DNA of 22,208 nucleotides from Albidovulum sp. (GCA_020637635.1 JACKKB010000015.1:1-22208); one strand, 5' to 3'; numbered from the stretch's first letter, positions 1 through 6,988 are shown. Numbers and translations: made by a program. Notes: generated by a model from the sequence alone, not told the origin.

Positions 1-90
1 CATGAAAGGCATGGGCCGCGTGTTCTTCACTCGGGCATCCGTCCGGCGCCGTGGCGCGCGCCGCCGCCCGCGCAGGCGGCCGGGCGGGGC

Positions 91-119
91 TGGACAGATG
101 TTCCCTTTCTGTTCATAGT
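91..119 (+). promoter_or_regulatory. Likely sigma-70 promoter of mmcB, probably giving a leaderless mRNA
   Basis: TGGACA (91-96) resembles a -35 element. It is followed by a 17-base spacer and CATAGT (114-119), which resembles a -10 element. A start about seven bases further on would fall at 125-127, on the mmcB ATG at 126. That would explain why no Shine-Dalgarno sequence precedes this ATG. The promoter match is seen directly; transcription start at the ATG is inference. Confidence 0.5.
100..114 (+). promoter_or_regulatory. SOS (LexA) operator of the alphaproteobacterial type, GTTC-N7-GTTC
   Basis: GTTC (100-103), seven bases, then GTTC (111-114) is an exact match to the direct-repeat LexA box known from Rhodobacter and Caulobacter. 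It lies between and partly over the candidate -35 and -10 elements of mmcB, where bound LexA would block RNA polymerase. From memory, mmcB of Caulobacter is reported as an SOS-regulated mitomycin C resistance gene, which agrees with this site. Confidence 0.75.
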
Positions 120-125
120 CCCGCC

Positions 126-578
126 ATGCAAGACACGCTCCTGCCCGGCCAGCTTCTCGCCCGCGGCGTCTGCCGTCATCTTCTCCACCACGGCTTCGTC
201 ACGGTGGAGGAGCTTGTGCCCGCGCCCGGCCTGCGCGTCGACGTGATGGCACTTGGCCCGAAGGGCGAGGTCTGGATCGTCGAATGCAAGTCCGGCCGCG
301 CCGATTTCACCTCGGACCGCAAGTGGCAGGGCTACCTCGAATGGTCCGACCGTTTCTTCTGGGCCGTGGATGCCGACTTTCCGGTCGGGCTGCTGCCGGC
401 CGAGACCGGGCTCATCCTCGCCGATGCCTATGACGCCGAGATCGTGCGGATGGGGCCGGTCACGCCGCTTGCCGGTGCGCGCCGCAAGGTGATGATGCAG
501 AAATTCGCCCGTCACGCGGCGCTGCGCCTGCAGGGCTTCCGCGATCCGGGTGTCACCGTTTCGGGGATTTCCCCTTAG
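126..578 (+). CDS. mmcB: MmcB family DNA repair protein (putative PD-(D/E)XK nuclease)
   Basis: A 150-residue soluble protein of the MmcB family, linked in Caulobacter to resistance to mitomycin C, and so to repair of crosslink or alkylation damage. The core looks like a restriction-endonuclease-like fold: an RVDVMAL strand near residue 39 supplies the acidic residue, and VECKSGR near residues 57-63 supplies the E-x-K signature. A WQGYLEW segment follows. The ATG at 126 is chosen because the family begins about here, because an upstream extension to 51 would be Arg/Ala-rich and run through the SOS box, and because the promoter predicts a transcript starting at this ATG. No Shine-Dalgarno is visible. 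The 3' end overlaps the convergent DUF6324 gene by 26 bases. The family call is firm; nuclease activity is inferred from the motif. Confidence 0.88.
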   Translation: MQDTLLPGQLLARGVCRHLLHHGFVTVEELVPAPGLRVDVMALGPKGEVWIVECKSGRADFTSDRKWQGYLEWSDRFFWAVDADFPVGLLPAETGLILADAYDAEIVRMGPVTPLAGARRKVMMQKFARHAALRLQGFRDPGVTVSGISP

Positions 579-768
579 CGCTTCCGCCCATGCCCCGCGC
601 GGCCTCCGCCGCGGCGCGCAGCTCCTCGGCGATCTCCTCGGCCTCGTCCGGATCGAAGTCGAGCGGCAGCTCGACGCCCTCGGCCTCGACATAGATCCGC
701 ACCATGCCGAGCGAGGTCGGCCCGATCTGCAAGTTGGCCGCGATGTCGCTTTCCCTGTCGATGCCCAT
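553..768 (-). CDS. DUF6324 family small acidic protein
   Basis: A 71-residue protein beginning MGIDRESDIAANLQIGPT, with a central MVRIYVEAEGVELPLDF strand region and an acidic helix (DPDEAEEIAEELRAAAEAAR). This matches the small DUF6324 family seen in Rhodobacterales, whose function is unknown. The ATG at 768 is chosen because AAGGA lies at good spacing upstream and family members start at this MGI. Longer in-frame starts, up to 1293, would read through the decayed region and give Arg-rich junk. The last 26 bases overlap the 3' end of mmcB on the other strand. No membrane segment or signal peptide is present. It may be a small regulatory or binding protein, but nothing in the sequence fixes a role. 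Confidence 0.82.
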   Translation of the reverse strand: MGIDRESDIAANLQIGPTSLGMVRIYVEAEGVELPLDFDPDEAEEIAEELRAAAEAARGMGGSAKGKSPKR

Positions 769-904
769 TCCCGATCCTTTCCGCCACCGGACTTTCCCCG
801 TGGCTAACGCCCGGCGCCGGCGCGGGCAAGACGGGATGATGCGAGACGATGTCAGGTTATTTGTCGGAACCTCCCGGGGAAAGCCGCGGAAAACGGAGGG
901 GAAG

Positions 905-1262
905 GGGGACCTGGACGAGGTCGACCGGCCTGGCGCCCTCAACCGGTTCCGCCTGCGCGAAGCGGGCCTGCTCGCGCAGTCCCATCTCGGCAGCGGGCGC
1001 ATGCGGCGCGCCGGCCCGGGCGACCGCCGGCGACGTCGGCCGGGCCATCTCGCGCCTTGCTGCGCCCCATGCCGCCGAAGAGGGCCCTGATGCCGGCTTC
1101 GAAGCCCGCGCGGCCGGCTACCGCCGCATCGCGCTCTGGACGCACGAGCGCCACCGCGCGGCCCGCGCGCTCTATGCCCGCGCCGGTTCCGCATGATTTC
1201 CAAGAACCCCGCCGAGGCGTTCGGCCGGCGGCTCGTCGACCAGACCCGGGAGCGCGATCCCC
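905..1262 (+). pseudogene. Decayed MarR-GNAT fusion gene (regulator/acetyltransferase remnant)
   Basis: The 560-base gap between the DUF6324 gene and tRNA-His has no intact gene but carries family-like pieces in shifting frames. One frame gives NRFRLREAGLLAQSHLGSG (about 937-1000), like the start of MarR-GNAT fusion proteins. A second gives TAGDVGRAISRL (1023-1058), like a winged-helix segment. The same frame then gives AAGYRRIALWTHERHRAARA and LYARAG (1110-1187), the typical GNAT C-terminal helix. After one missing base near 1187 the reading continues in another frame as FRMISKNPAEAFGRRLVDQT and RERD (to about 1252), the usual end of the family. Restoring one T (GGTTTCCGC for GGTTCCGC) rejoins the last two pieces. 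Most of the MarR core and the GNAT acetyl-CoA site are missing. The C-terminal match is the stronger part; the N-terminal match is tentative. Confidence 0.55.
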
Positions 1263-1326
1263 GAGCCCGCAGGCGCCAATCTGGCCCTTGCAATCATGGG
1301 GACGGGGGGCTAAATGCCCCTCACGT

Positions 1327-1403
1327 GCCGCCTTAGCTCAGTTGGTTAGAGCACCAGATTGTGGATCTGGGGGTCCCCCGTTCGAGCCGGGGAGGCGGTA
1401 CCA
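1327..1403 (+). tRNA. tRNA-His (anticodon GTG)
   Basis: A full cloverleaf of 77 nt. The acceptor stem pairs 1327-1333 with 1393-1399. The D arm is GCTC/GAGC (1336-1352). The anticodon stem CCAGA/TCTGG encloses TTGTGGA, with anticodon GTG at 1361-1363. There is a five-base variable loop, a T arm CCCCG-TTCGAGC-CGGGG (1376-1392), discriminator A at 1400 and an encoded CCA at 1401-1403. The base before position 1 is T, not the G-1 found in most histidine tRNAs, and the discriminator is A73 rather than C73. Loss of G-1 with A73 is a known feature of a large alphaproteobacterial clade with an adapted histidyl-tRNA synthetase. Confidence 0.96.
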
Positions 1404-1484
1404 TCTTCCTTGCATCGCCGGAAACCTGCGGCCGCGCTCGGGCACCTTTCGAGACCGCCTCGGGTGGCGTCCCGTGGCGCCCTC

Positions 1485-3128
1485 TCACACCAGCCGCTCC
1501 ACCTCCTTGGCTGCCCTCACGAAATCGGCGAAGAGAGGATGCGGAGCGAAGGGTTTGGATTTCAGTTCAGGGTGGAACTGGACGCCGATGAACCAGGGGT
1601 GGTCCTTCCATTCGACGATTTCGGGAAGCCGTCCGTCGGGCGACATGCCGGAGAAGATGAGCCCGCAGGTTTCCAGCCTGTCGCGATACTTGATGTCGAC
1701 CTCGTAGCGGTGGCGGTGGCGCTCCTCGATCTCGGCGGCGCCATAGACCTCGGCAACCCGCGAGCCCGGTTTCAGATGCGCGGTATAGGCGCCGAGCCGC
1801 ATCGTCCCGCCCTTGTCGTCATCCGCCTTGCGGCTGATCATGTGGTTGCCCTGCACCCATTCCTTCAGGTGATAGACGACCGGCTCGAACCGTTTCGCGC
1901 CCTTCTCGTGGTCGAATTCCTCGGACCCGGCCTTGACGAGGCCGGCGACGTTGCGCGCCGCCTCGATCACCGCCATCTGCATGCCGAGACAGATGCCGAG
2001 ATAGGGGATCTGCTTTTCCCGCGCGAACTGGGCGGCCTTGATCTTGCCCTCCGTGCCGCGCTCGCCGAAGCCGCCGGGGACAAGGATGGCGTGGAAGCGC
2101 TGGAGATAGGGGGCGGGATCCTCGCGTTCGAAGATCTCGGCGTCGATCCATTCGGCCTTGACCTTCACGCGGTTGGCCATGCCGCCATGGGTCAGCGCCT
2201 CGGCGATGGACTTGTAGGCGTCTTCAAGCTGCGTGTACTTGCCGACGATGGCAACGCGGACCTCGCCCTCGGCGTGGGTCAGGCGGTCCATCACGTCTTC
2301 CCAGCGGTCGAGGTTGGGCTTCGGCGCCGGGCTGATCCCGAAGGCATCGAGCACCGCCTGATCGAGCCCCACGCGGTGATAGGCCAAGGGCGCCTCGTAG
2401 ATCGAACCGAGATCATAGGCGGGGATCACGCTGTCGGGCCGGACGTTGCAGAAAAGTGCGATCTTGGCGCGTTCCTTCTCGGGGATCGGATGTTCGGAAC
2501 GGCAGACAAGCACGTCGGGCTGCAGGCCGATCGAGCGCAGTTCCTTCACCGAATGCTGGGTCGGCTTGGTCTTCAGCTCTCCCGAGGCGGCGAGATAGGG
2601 CAGGAGCGTCAGATGCATGAAGATGCACTGGCCGCGCTTGCGGTCCTGCGCGAACTGGCGGATCGCCTCGAAGAAGGGCAGGCCCTCGATATCGCCGACC
2701 GTGCCGCCGATCTCGCAGAGCATGAAATCGACTTCGTCATCGCCGACCCCGATCCAGTCCTTGATCTCGTTCGTGACATGGGGAATGACCTGGATCGTCT
2801 TGCCGAGGTAGTCGCCGCGGCGTTCCTTCTCGAGCACGTTGGAATAGATCCGGCCCGAGGAGATGCTGTCTGTCTTGCGCGCGTGCACGCCCGTGAAACG
2901 TTCGTAATGGCCAAGGTCGAGATCGGTTTCGGCGCCGTCGTCGGTGACGAAGACCTCGCCGTGTTCGAAGGGCGACATCGTGCCCGGATCGACGTTCAGA
3001 TAGGGGTCGAGCTTGCGCAACCGGACCGAGAAGCCGCGCGCCTGCAGAAGCGCGCCGAGCGCCGCCGAAGCCAGCCCCTTGCCAAGCGAAGAGACCACCC
3101 CGCCGGTGATGAAGACGTACCGCGCCAT
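1485..3128 (-). CDS. pyrG: CTP synthase (glutamine-hydrolysing)
   Basis: Makes CTP from UTP, ATP and glutamine, the last step of de novo pyrimidine nucleotide synthesis, in the cytosol as a tetramer. The 547-residue length is typical. The N-terminal amidoligase domain (about 1-267) opens with FITGGVVSSLGKGLASAALG, the nucleotide-binding loop, followed by KLDPYLNVDPGTMSPFEHGEV and later EIGGTVGDIE. The class I glutamine amidotransferase domain (about 292-545) has the PGGFGERG oxyanion region, catalytic Cys380 in LGICLGMQ, and the His/Glu pair in VQFHPELKSKP. The ATG at 3128 matches the universal family start and has GGGAG upstream. It is followed on the same strand by no further protein gene; secG lies upstream on the same strand. 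The leader can fold back on the ribosome binding site (see separate entry). Confidence 0.98.
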   Translation of the reverse strand: MARYVFITGGVVSSLGKGLASAALGALLQARGFSVRLRKLDPYLNVDPGTMSPFEHGEVFVTDDGAETDLDLGHYERFTGVHARKTDSISSGRIYSNVLEKERRGDYLGKTIQVIPHVTNEIKDWIGVGDDEVDFMLCEIGGTVGDIEGLPFFEAIRQFAQDRKRGQCIFMHLTLLPYLAASGELKTKPTQHSVKELRSIGLQPDVLVCRSEHPIPEKERAKIALFCNVRPDSVIPAYDLGSIYEAPLAYHRVGLDQAVLDAFGISPAPKPNLDRWEDVMDRLTHAEGEVRVAIVGKYTQLEDAYKSIAEALTHGGMANRVKVKAEWIDAEIFEREDPAPYLQRFHAILVPGGFGERGTEGKIKAAQFAREKQIPYLGICLGMQMAVIEAARNVAGLVKAGSEEFDHEKGAKRFEPVVYHLKEWVQGNHMISRKADDDKGGTMRLGAYTAHLKPGSRVAEVYGAAEIEERHRHRYEVDIKYRDRLETCGLIFSGMSPDGRLPEIVEWKDHPWFIGVQFHPELKSKPFAPHPLFADFVRAAKEVERLV

Positions 3129-3135
3129 GGCTGAA

Positions 3136-3200
3136 ACTCCCGTGCCTGCCTCAAATCCTGAGCTGAGCCGAGCCCTTGGCGGGCACGGTATCACGGGAGT
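3136..3200 (-). promoter_or_regulatory. pyrG leader with a 9-bp anti-Shine-Dalgarno inverted repeat
   Basis: In the pyrG mRNA the segment containing the ribosome binding site reads CACGGGAGT (complement of 3136-3144), eight bases before the ATG. An exact complement, ACTCCCGTG, lies 47 bases upstream (complement of 3192-3200). A second upstream segment, CCGTGCC (about 3182-3188), can pair with the overlapping GGCACGG. The leader could therefore form a stem that hides the Shine-Dalgarno. The complementarity is seen directly; a regulatory role is inference. Confidence 0.45.
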
Positions 3201-3303
3201 CAACGTCTAACAGATTCGCGATCCCCCCGCAACCGGACCGCAAGGTCTTGTGGTCATTTCCGACCGGAAACTCAATTCGTTGTGGCGAGTCCTTCGCCCG
3301 GGG

Positions 3304-3660
3304 TCAGTTCGCGGGCGGCGGCGCGGCCGGCGCATCGGCCGGGCCGGGCGGCAGGAGATCGCCCGCGGGCGCCACCGGGGCCTCGGGTGCCGGCGCTTCG
3401 GTCGCGGGCGCCGGCACGGCGCTGTCGAGCACCGAACCGCCGCCGCTCTTGTGCGCCGCAAGCAGCGTCAGCGTGATCGACGTGGCGATGAAGGCCGCCG
3501 CGAAGGCCCAGGTGAGCCTGGTCAGCGCATTGGCCGCGCCGCGCGCGGACATTGCGCCGCCGGTCGAAAGAAGCCCGCCGCCCTCGGACCGCTGCAACAG
3601 CACCACGCCGATCAGAAGAAGCGCGAGGATCAGGTGAACGGTGAGGATGACGTTTTCCAT
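3304..3660 (-). CDS. secG: Preprotein translocase subunit SecG
   Basis: SecG is the small accessory subunit of the SecYEG protein-conducting channel in the inner membrane. The 118-residue protein has the family layout: a first membrane helix (about 3-22, VILTVHLILALLLIGVVLLQ), the cytosolic loop QRSEGGGL with a short conserved stretch (LLSTGGAMSARGAANALTRLTW), and a second helix (about 50-69). It ends in an Ala/Pro-rich tail (about 78-118) of the sort common in alphaproteobacterial SecG. The ATG at 3660 has GGAAGG upstream. It lies upstream of pyrG on the same strand with a 175-base gap, an order common in Rhodobacterales. The gap is long enough for pyrG to have its own promoter. Confidence 0.93.
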   Translation of the reverse strand: MENVILTVHLILALLLIGVVLLQRSEGGGLLSTGGAMSARGAANALTRLTWAFAAAFIATSITLTLLAAHKSGGGSVLDSAVPAPATEAPAPEAPVAPAGDLLPPGPADAPAAPPPAN

Positions 3661-3749
3661 CGGGGCCTTCCAGGTCGCTGACGCGCCTATCTAGGCGCAA
3701 GGGGCGCCCGGTGCAAGGCGTTTTGCCCCGGCGGGCGCGCTCGGCCCCG

Positions 3750-3801
3750 CTCGGCCCCGCCGCTCGGTCCTGCCTCTCGGTCCTGCCACTCGGTCCTGCC
3801 G
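3750..3801. repeat. Four tandem 13-bp repeats, CTCGGYCCYGCCN
   Basis: Four consecutive 13-base units: CTCGGCCCCGCCG (3750-3762), CTCGGTCCTGCCT (3763-3775), CTCGGTCCTGCCA (3776-3788) and CTCGGTCCTGCCG (3789-3801). A partial copy, CTCGGCCCCG, precedes them at 3740-3749. The array lies between the end of the DUF6524 gene and the secG start, so it would be in the untranslated region if the two are co-transcribed. A small CGGGG-TGCG-CCCCG hairpin (3807-3820) adjoins it. It is probably a slippage-prone minisatellite; no function is evident. Confidence 0.85.
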
Positions 3802-3828
3802 GGCCCCGGGGTGCGCCCCGACGGCCGC

Positions 3829-4224
3829 TCAGCCCTCGATCTCGTCGACGCTCGCCTGGCCGGAGAGGCGCTGGCGCAGGATCGACCAGGACAGCCCGAC
3901 GCCGAGGATGAGCGACAAGACGAGGATCCCGAGCCAGAGATTGAGCGAGGGATTGGCGAGCGTCAGCACCCCCCAGTCGATCAGCACCCAGAGACCGGCC
4001 CCGAAGATCGCGGCGATCAGCACCACGCCGAAGGCGCCGATCGACCGCAGGGTCGCCACCACATAGACCAAGTAGGCGACGGCCAGCAGCAGGCCGAGGA
4101 AGACCGCAAGCGGCATCTGGTTCGACCAGTTCGCCCGCGCCCAGTGGACATAGTTCCATGGCGTCGGGTTGAACGTCGCCGCAAGAAGCGCGAAGGCGCC
4201 GAACCAGCGCAGAAGAATACCCAT
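3829..4224 (-). CDS. DUF6524 family integral membrane protein
   Basis: A 131-residue membrane protein with four predicted helices at about residues 4-20, 38-58, 62-86 and 94-114. Helix 1 is followed by the conserved TFNPTPWNYVHW stretch, and the protein ends in a short cytosolic tail (ILRQRLSGQASVDEIEG). This pattern fits DUF6524, a family of unknown function in Rhodobacterales and relatives. The ATG at 4224 is chosen because GGAGG stands eight bases upstream and the family starts MGxLLRW. A longer in-frame start at 4353 would add an Arg-rich, unlikely extension. It lies upstream of secG and pyrG on the same strand. Charged residues at helix ends suggest a small structural or accessory membrane protein rather than a transporter, but this is not established. 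Confidence 0.8.
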   Translation of the reverse strand: MGILLRWFGAFALLAATFNPTPWNYVHWARANWSNQMPLAVFLGLLLAVAYLVYVVATLRSIGAFGVVLIAAIFGAGLWVLIDWGVLTLANPSLNLWLGILVLSLILGVGLSWSILRQRLSGQASVDEIEG

Positions 4225-4341
4225 GAGCGGCCTCCGTTTGCCCTTGGCTAGCCCGCCGGCGCAGGGCTGTCCAGAGCACGTCACCGGGCGGCGGATCGGC
4301 GCCGGGCGACAGCCGTCGCGTCCGCGTCGGCCTCTCGGTGC

Positions 4342-4369
4342 TTGCGGCATCACCTCGGCCTTGTATGAT
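4342..4369 (+). promoter_or_regulatory. Candidate sigma-70 promoter of the SLC13 permease
   Basis: TTGCGG (4342-4347) and TATGAT (4364-4369) are separated by 16 bases and stand just upstream of the permease ATG at 4396. The predicted transcript would start near 4376, leaving a leader of about 20 bases. The -10 match is good (5 of 6); the spacer is one base short of ideal. Confidence 0.45.
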
Positions 4370-4395
4370 CGCGCCGATCGAACCGCGGGACCTCA

Positions 4396-6174
4396 ATGAT
4401 CCATCTGCCCCTTTCGCCCGATGGTCATGCCATCGCGATGCTCGTCATTGTGCTGGGGATGTTCGTCCTCTTCGTCCGCGAAACCTATCCGACCGAGGTG
4501 GTGGCGATCGCCGGCGCCGCGATCTGCCTTGTCTTCGGCTTCCTGCCCTACGACGTGGCGCTGAAGTCGCTTACCAACCCGGCGCCCTGGACCATCACCG
4601 CGATGTTCCTGATCATGGGCGCCCTGGTGCGCACCGGCGTGCTCGAATGGCTGACCCGGACGGCCGAGGCCAATGCCGATCATCGACCGACCGTGACGCT
4701 CGTCATCCTCTTCGGCTTCGTGGCGCTCGCCTCGGCATTCCTCAACAACACGCCCGTGGTCGTGGTCATGATCCCGGTGATGGTCTCGATCGCGCGGCGG
4801 CTGAACATATCGGCCTCCAAGCTGCTCATTCCGCTCAGCTATGCCGCGATACTCGGCGGCACGGTCACGCTCATCGGCACCTCGACCAACCTGCTCGTCG
4901 ACGGCGTCGCCAAGGCGCAGGGGCTGAAACCCTTCTCGATCTTCGAGATCACCCCGCTCGGGGCGCTGCAGGTCTTTGTCGGCATGCTCTACATCTCCAC
5001 CATCGGCCGCCGGCTCCTGCCGGACCGCCAGTCGATGAGCGGCCTTCTCGGCGACCGGCGCCGGCTGAAGTTCTTCACCGAGGTGGCGCTGCCCGAGGAC
5101 TCCAACCTCATCGGCCAGCGCGTGCACGACATCGATCTCTTCAGGCGCCCCGGCGTGCGCGTCATCGACGTGCTGCGCGGCGACGCCTCGCTGCGCCGCG
5201 ATCTCGACCCGGTGGTGCTGCAGGCCGGCGACCGCGTGGTGCTGCGCACCGAGATGGCCGAGCTTCTCGGGATGCAGGAGAACAAGGACCTGCGGCTGGT
5301 CGACAAGCTCTCCTCGGTGCAGACCGAGACCGTCGAGGTGCTGATCTCGCCCGGATGCCGGATGATCGGGCGCTCGCTCGGCGAATTGCGCCTGCGCCGG
5401 CGCTATGGCGTCTATCCGCTGGCCGTGCACCGCCGCAACCAGAACATCGGCCGCCAGCTCGACGATCTCGTGGTCGTCGTCGGCGACACGCTCCTGCTCG
5501 AAGGCGCGCCCGAGGATATCCAGCGCCTCGCCGCAGACATGGATCTCGCCGATGTCTCGAAGCCGACGGTCAAGGCCTATCGTCGCAACAAGGCCCCCTA
5601 TGCCTTCGGCGCGCTCGCCGGCATCGTCGTGCTCTCGGGCCTCGGCGTCGCGCCGATCCTGTCGCTTGCCGTCGTCGGCGTCGCCTTCGTGCTTCTCGCC
5701 CGCTGCATCGACGCGGAGGAGGCGTTTTCCTTCATCGAGGGGCGGCTTCTCGCGCTCATCTTCTCGATGCTCGCGGTCGGGGCCGCGCTCGACCAGTCCG
5801 GCGCCGCGCGGCTTCTCGTCGCCTGGATCAGCCCGTCGCTGAAGGCGCTGCCGCCGCAGCTCGTCGTGCTGGCCGTCTACCTCATCGCCATGGTGCTGAC
5901 CGAGATCATCTCGAACAACGCCGTCGGCGTCATCTTCACGCCGATCGCGATCGAGCTTGGCCATTCGCTCGGCCTCGATCCGCGCGGGCTCGTGGTGGCG
6001 GTCATGTTCGCGGCCTCGGCGGCCTTCTCGACGCCCATCGGCTACCAGACCAACATGCTGGTCTTCGGGCCGGGCGGCTACAGGTTCTCGGATTACCTGA
6101 AGGTCGGCATTCCCCTGAACCTCCTGCTCGCGCTCTCCGCGAGCGTGGCCATCCCGCTGATGTGGCCGCTCTGA
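4396..6174 (+). CDS. SLC13-family permease with two RCK_C (TrkA_C) domains
   Basis: A 592-residue inner-membrane transporter of the divalent anion/sodium symporter (SLC13/ArsB-like) group, whose members move dicarboxylates, sulfate or similar anions. The N-terminal half (about 1-210) has several membrane helices with FLNNTPVVVVMIP and GTVTLIGTSTNLLVDG, the paired Asn/Thr motifs that form the family's substrate and cation site. Two cytosolic RCK_C domains follow at about 226-298 (KFFTEVALPEDSNLIGQRV) and 312-388 (VEVLISPGCRMIGRSLGEL). The second membrane half (about 400-590) carries the repeat motif EIISNNAVGVIFTPIAI. The architecture matches a standard bacterial subgroup often annotated only as SLC13 permease. 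Substrate cannot be read from the sequence; sulfate, dicarboxylate or another anion is possible. The Shine-Dalgarno is weak (GGGA). Confidence 0.88.
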   Translation: MIHLPLSPDGHAIAMLVIVLGMFVLFVRETYPTEVVAIAGAAICLVFGFLPYDVALKSLTNPAPWTITAMFLIMGALVRTGVLEWLTRTAEANADHRPTVTLVILFGFVALASAFLNNTPVVVVMIPVMVSIARRLNISASKLLIPLSYAAILGGTVTLIGTSTNLLVDGVAKAQGLKPFSIFEITPLGALQVFVGMLYISTIGRRLLPDRQSMSGLLGDRRRLKFFTEVALPEDSNLIGQRVHDIDLFRRPGVRVIDVLRGDASLRRDLDPVVLQAGDRVVLRTEMAELLGMQENKDLRLVDKLSSVQTETVEVLISPGCRMIGRSLGELRLRRRYGVYPLAVHRRNQNIGRQLDDLVVVVGDTLLLEGAPEDIQRLAADMDLADVSKPTVKAYRRNKAPYAFGALAGIVVLSGLGVAPILSLAVVGVAFVLLARCIDAEEAFSFIEGRLLALIFSMLAVGAALDQSGAARLLVAWISPSLKALPPQLVVLAVYLIAMVLTEIISNNAVGVIFTPIAIELGHSLGLDPRGLVVAVMFAASAAFSTPIGYQTNMLVFGPGGYRFSDYLKVGIPLNLLLALSASVAIPLMWPL

Positions 6175-6184
6175 GCGCGCGGGC

Positions 6185-6214
6185 TTGCGGCCCGGGCGAG
6201 GGCTGACATATAGA
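6185..6214 (+). promoter_or_regulatory. Candidate sigma-70 promoter of yebC
   Basis: TTGCGG (6185-6190) is followed after 18 bases by TATAGA (6209-6214), 34 bases before the yebC ATG. It lies immediately after the permease stop codon at 6174, so yebC probably has its own start in addition to any readthrough. The match is moderate. Confidence 0.4.
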
Positions 6215-6247
6215 GACCGCGGTTATCGGAATACGACGGAGAGGGTC

Positions 6248-6988
6248 ATGGCAGGCCATTCCAAATGGGCCAACATCCAGCACCGCAAGGGGCGTCAGGA
6301 CGCCGCGCGGTCCAAGCTGTTCTCCAAGCTCTCGAAAGAGATCACGGTGGCGGCCAAGATGGGCGACCCGGATCCCGACAAGAACCCGCGCCTGCGCCTT
6401 GCGATCAAGGCCGCGCGCGCGCAGTCGATGCCGAAGGACGTGATCGACCGCGCGATCAAGAAATCGCAGCTCGGCGATGCCGCCGACTACAGCGAAATCC
6501 GCTATGAGGGCTACGGCCCGAACGGCATCGCGATCATCGTCGAATGCATGACCGACAACCTCAACCGCACCGCCTCCAACGTGCGCAGCTACTTTACCAA
6601 GTTCGGCGGCAACCTCGGCACCACCGGCTCGGTGAGCTTCATGTTCGACCGCGTGGGCGAGGTCACCTATCCGGTCGCGGCCGGCGATGCCGACAGCGTC
6701 ATGCTGGCCGCAATCGAGGCCGGCGCCGAGGACGTCGAGAGCGATGACGAGGGCCACTGGATCTATTGCCCGATGGAAACGCTCTCGGATGTGTCCGAGG
6801 CGCTCGAGGCCGCGCTCGGAGAGGCCGATGAAGTCAAGCTGATCTGGAAGCCGCAAAACCGCACCGATGTCGATCTCGAGGCGGCGCAGAAGCTCATGCG
6901 GCTCATCGACACGCTCGAGGACGACGACGACGTGCAGTCGGTGACCGCCAACTTCGACGTGCCCGAAGAGGTCGCGGCCCAGCTCTAG
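6248..6988 (+). CDS. yebC: YebC/PmpR (TACO1) family protein
   Basis: A 246-residue cytosolic protein of the widespread YebC/TACO1 family. The N-terminus MAGHSKWANIQHRKGRQDA is the invariant family signature, followed by the helical first domain (FSKLSKEITVAAKMGDPDPD, KDVIDRAIKK) and YEGYGPNGIAIIVE at the second domain. The C-terminal part is acidic and helix-rich (LIDTLEDDDDVQSVTANFD). Members have long been annotated as transcriptional regulators; more recent work, from memory, supports a role in translation by relieving ribosome stalling at proline-rich stretches. The ATG at 6248 has GAGAGGG upstream and gives the family start; an in-frame start at 6185 would overlap the promoter. The stop shares four bases (CTAG) with the convergent lysG stop. 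Confidence 0.94.
   Translation: MAGHSKWANIQHRKGRQDAARSKLFSKLSKEITVAAKMGDPDPDKNPRLRLAIKAARAQSMPKDVIDRAIKKSQLGDAADYSEIRYEGYGPNGIAIIVECMTDNLNRTASNVRSYFTKFGGNLGTTGSVSFMFDRVGEVTYPVAAGDADSVMLAAIEAGAEDVESDDEGHWIYCPMETLSDVSEALEAALGEADEVKLIWKPQNRTDVDLEAAQKLMRLIDTLEDDDDVQSVTANFDVPEEVAAQL

Noticed and set aside
1..30. Possible starts of a minus-strand gene at the window edge (ATG at 3 or 12, GTG at 30) and a short plus-strand Arg-rich frame from 2 to 118.
   Set aside because: No clear ribosome binding site and too little sequence to judge; the plus-strand frame is of junk composition and runs through the SOS box.
1359..3134. A 591-codon open frame antisense to pyrG.
   Set aside because: It is a by-product of high GC and the pyrG codon pattern; it begins inside tRNA-His and shows no family motif.
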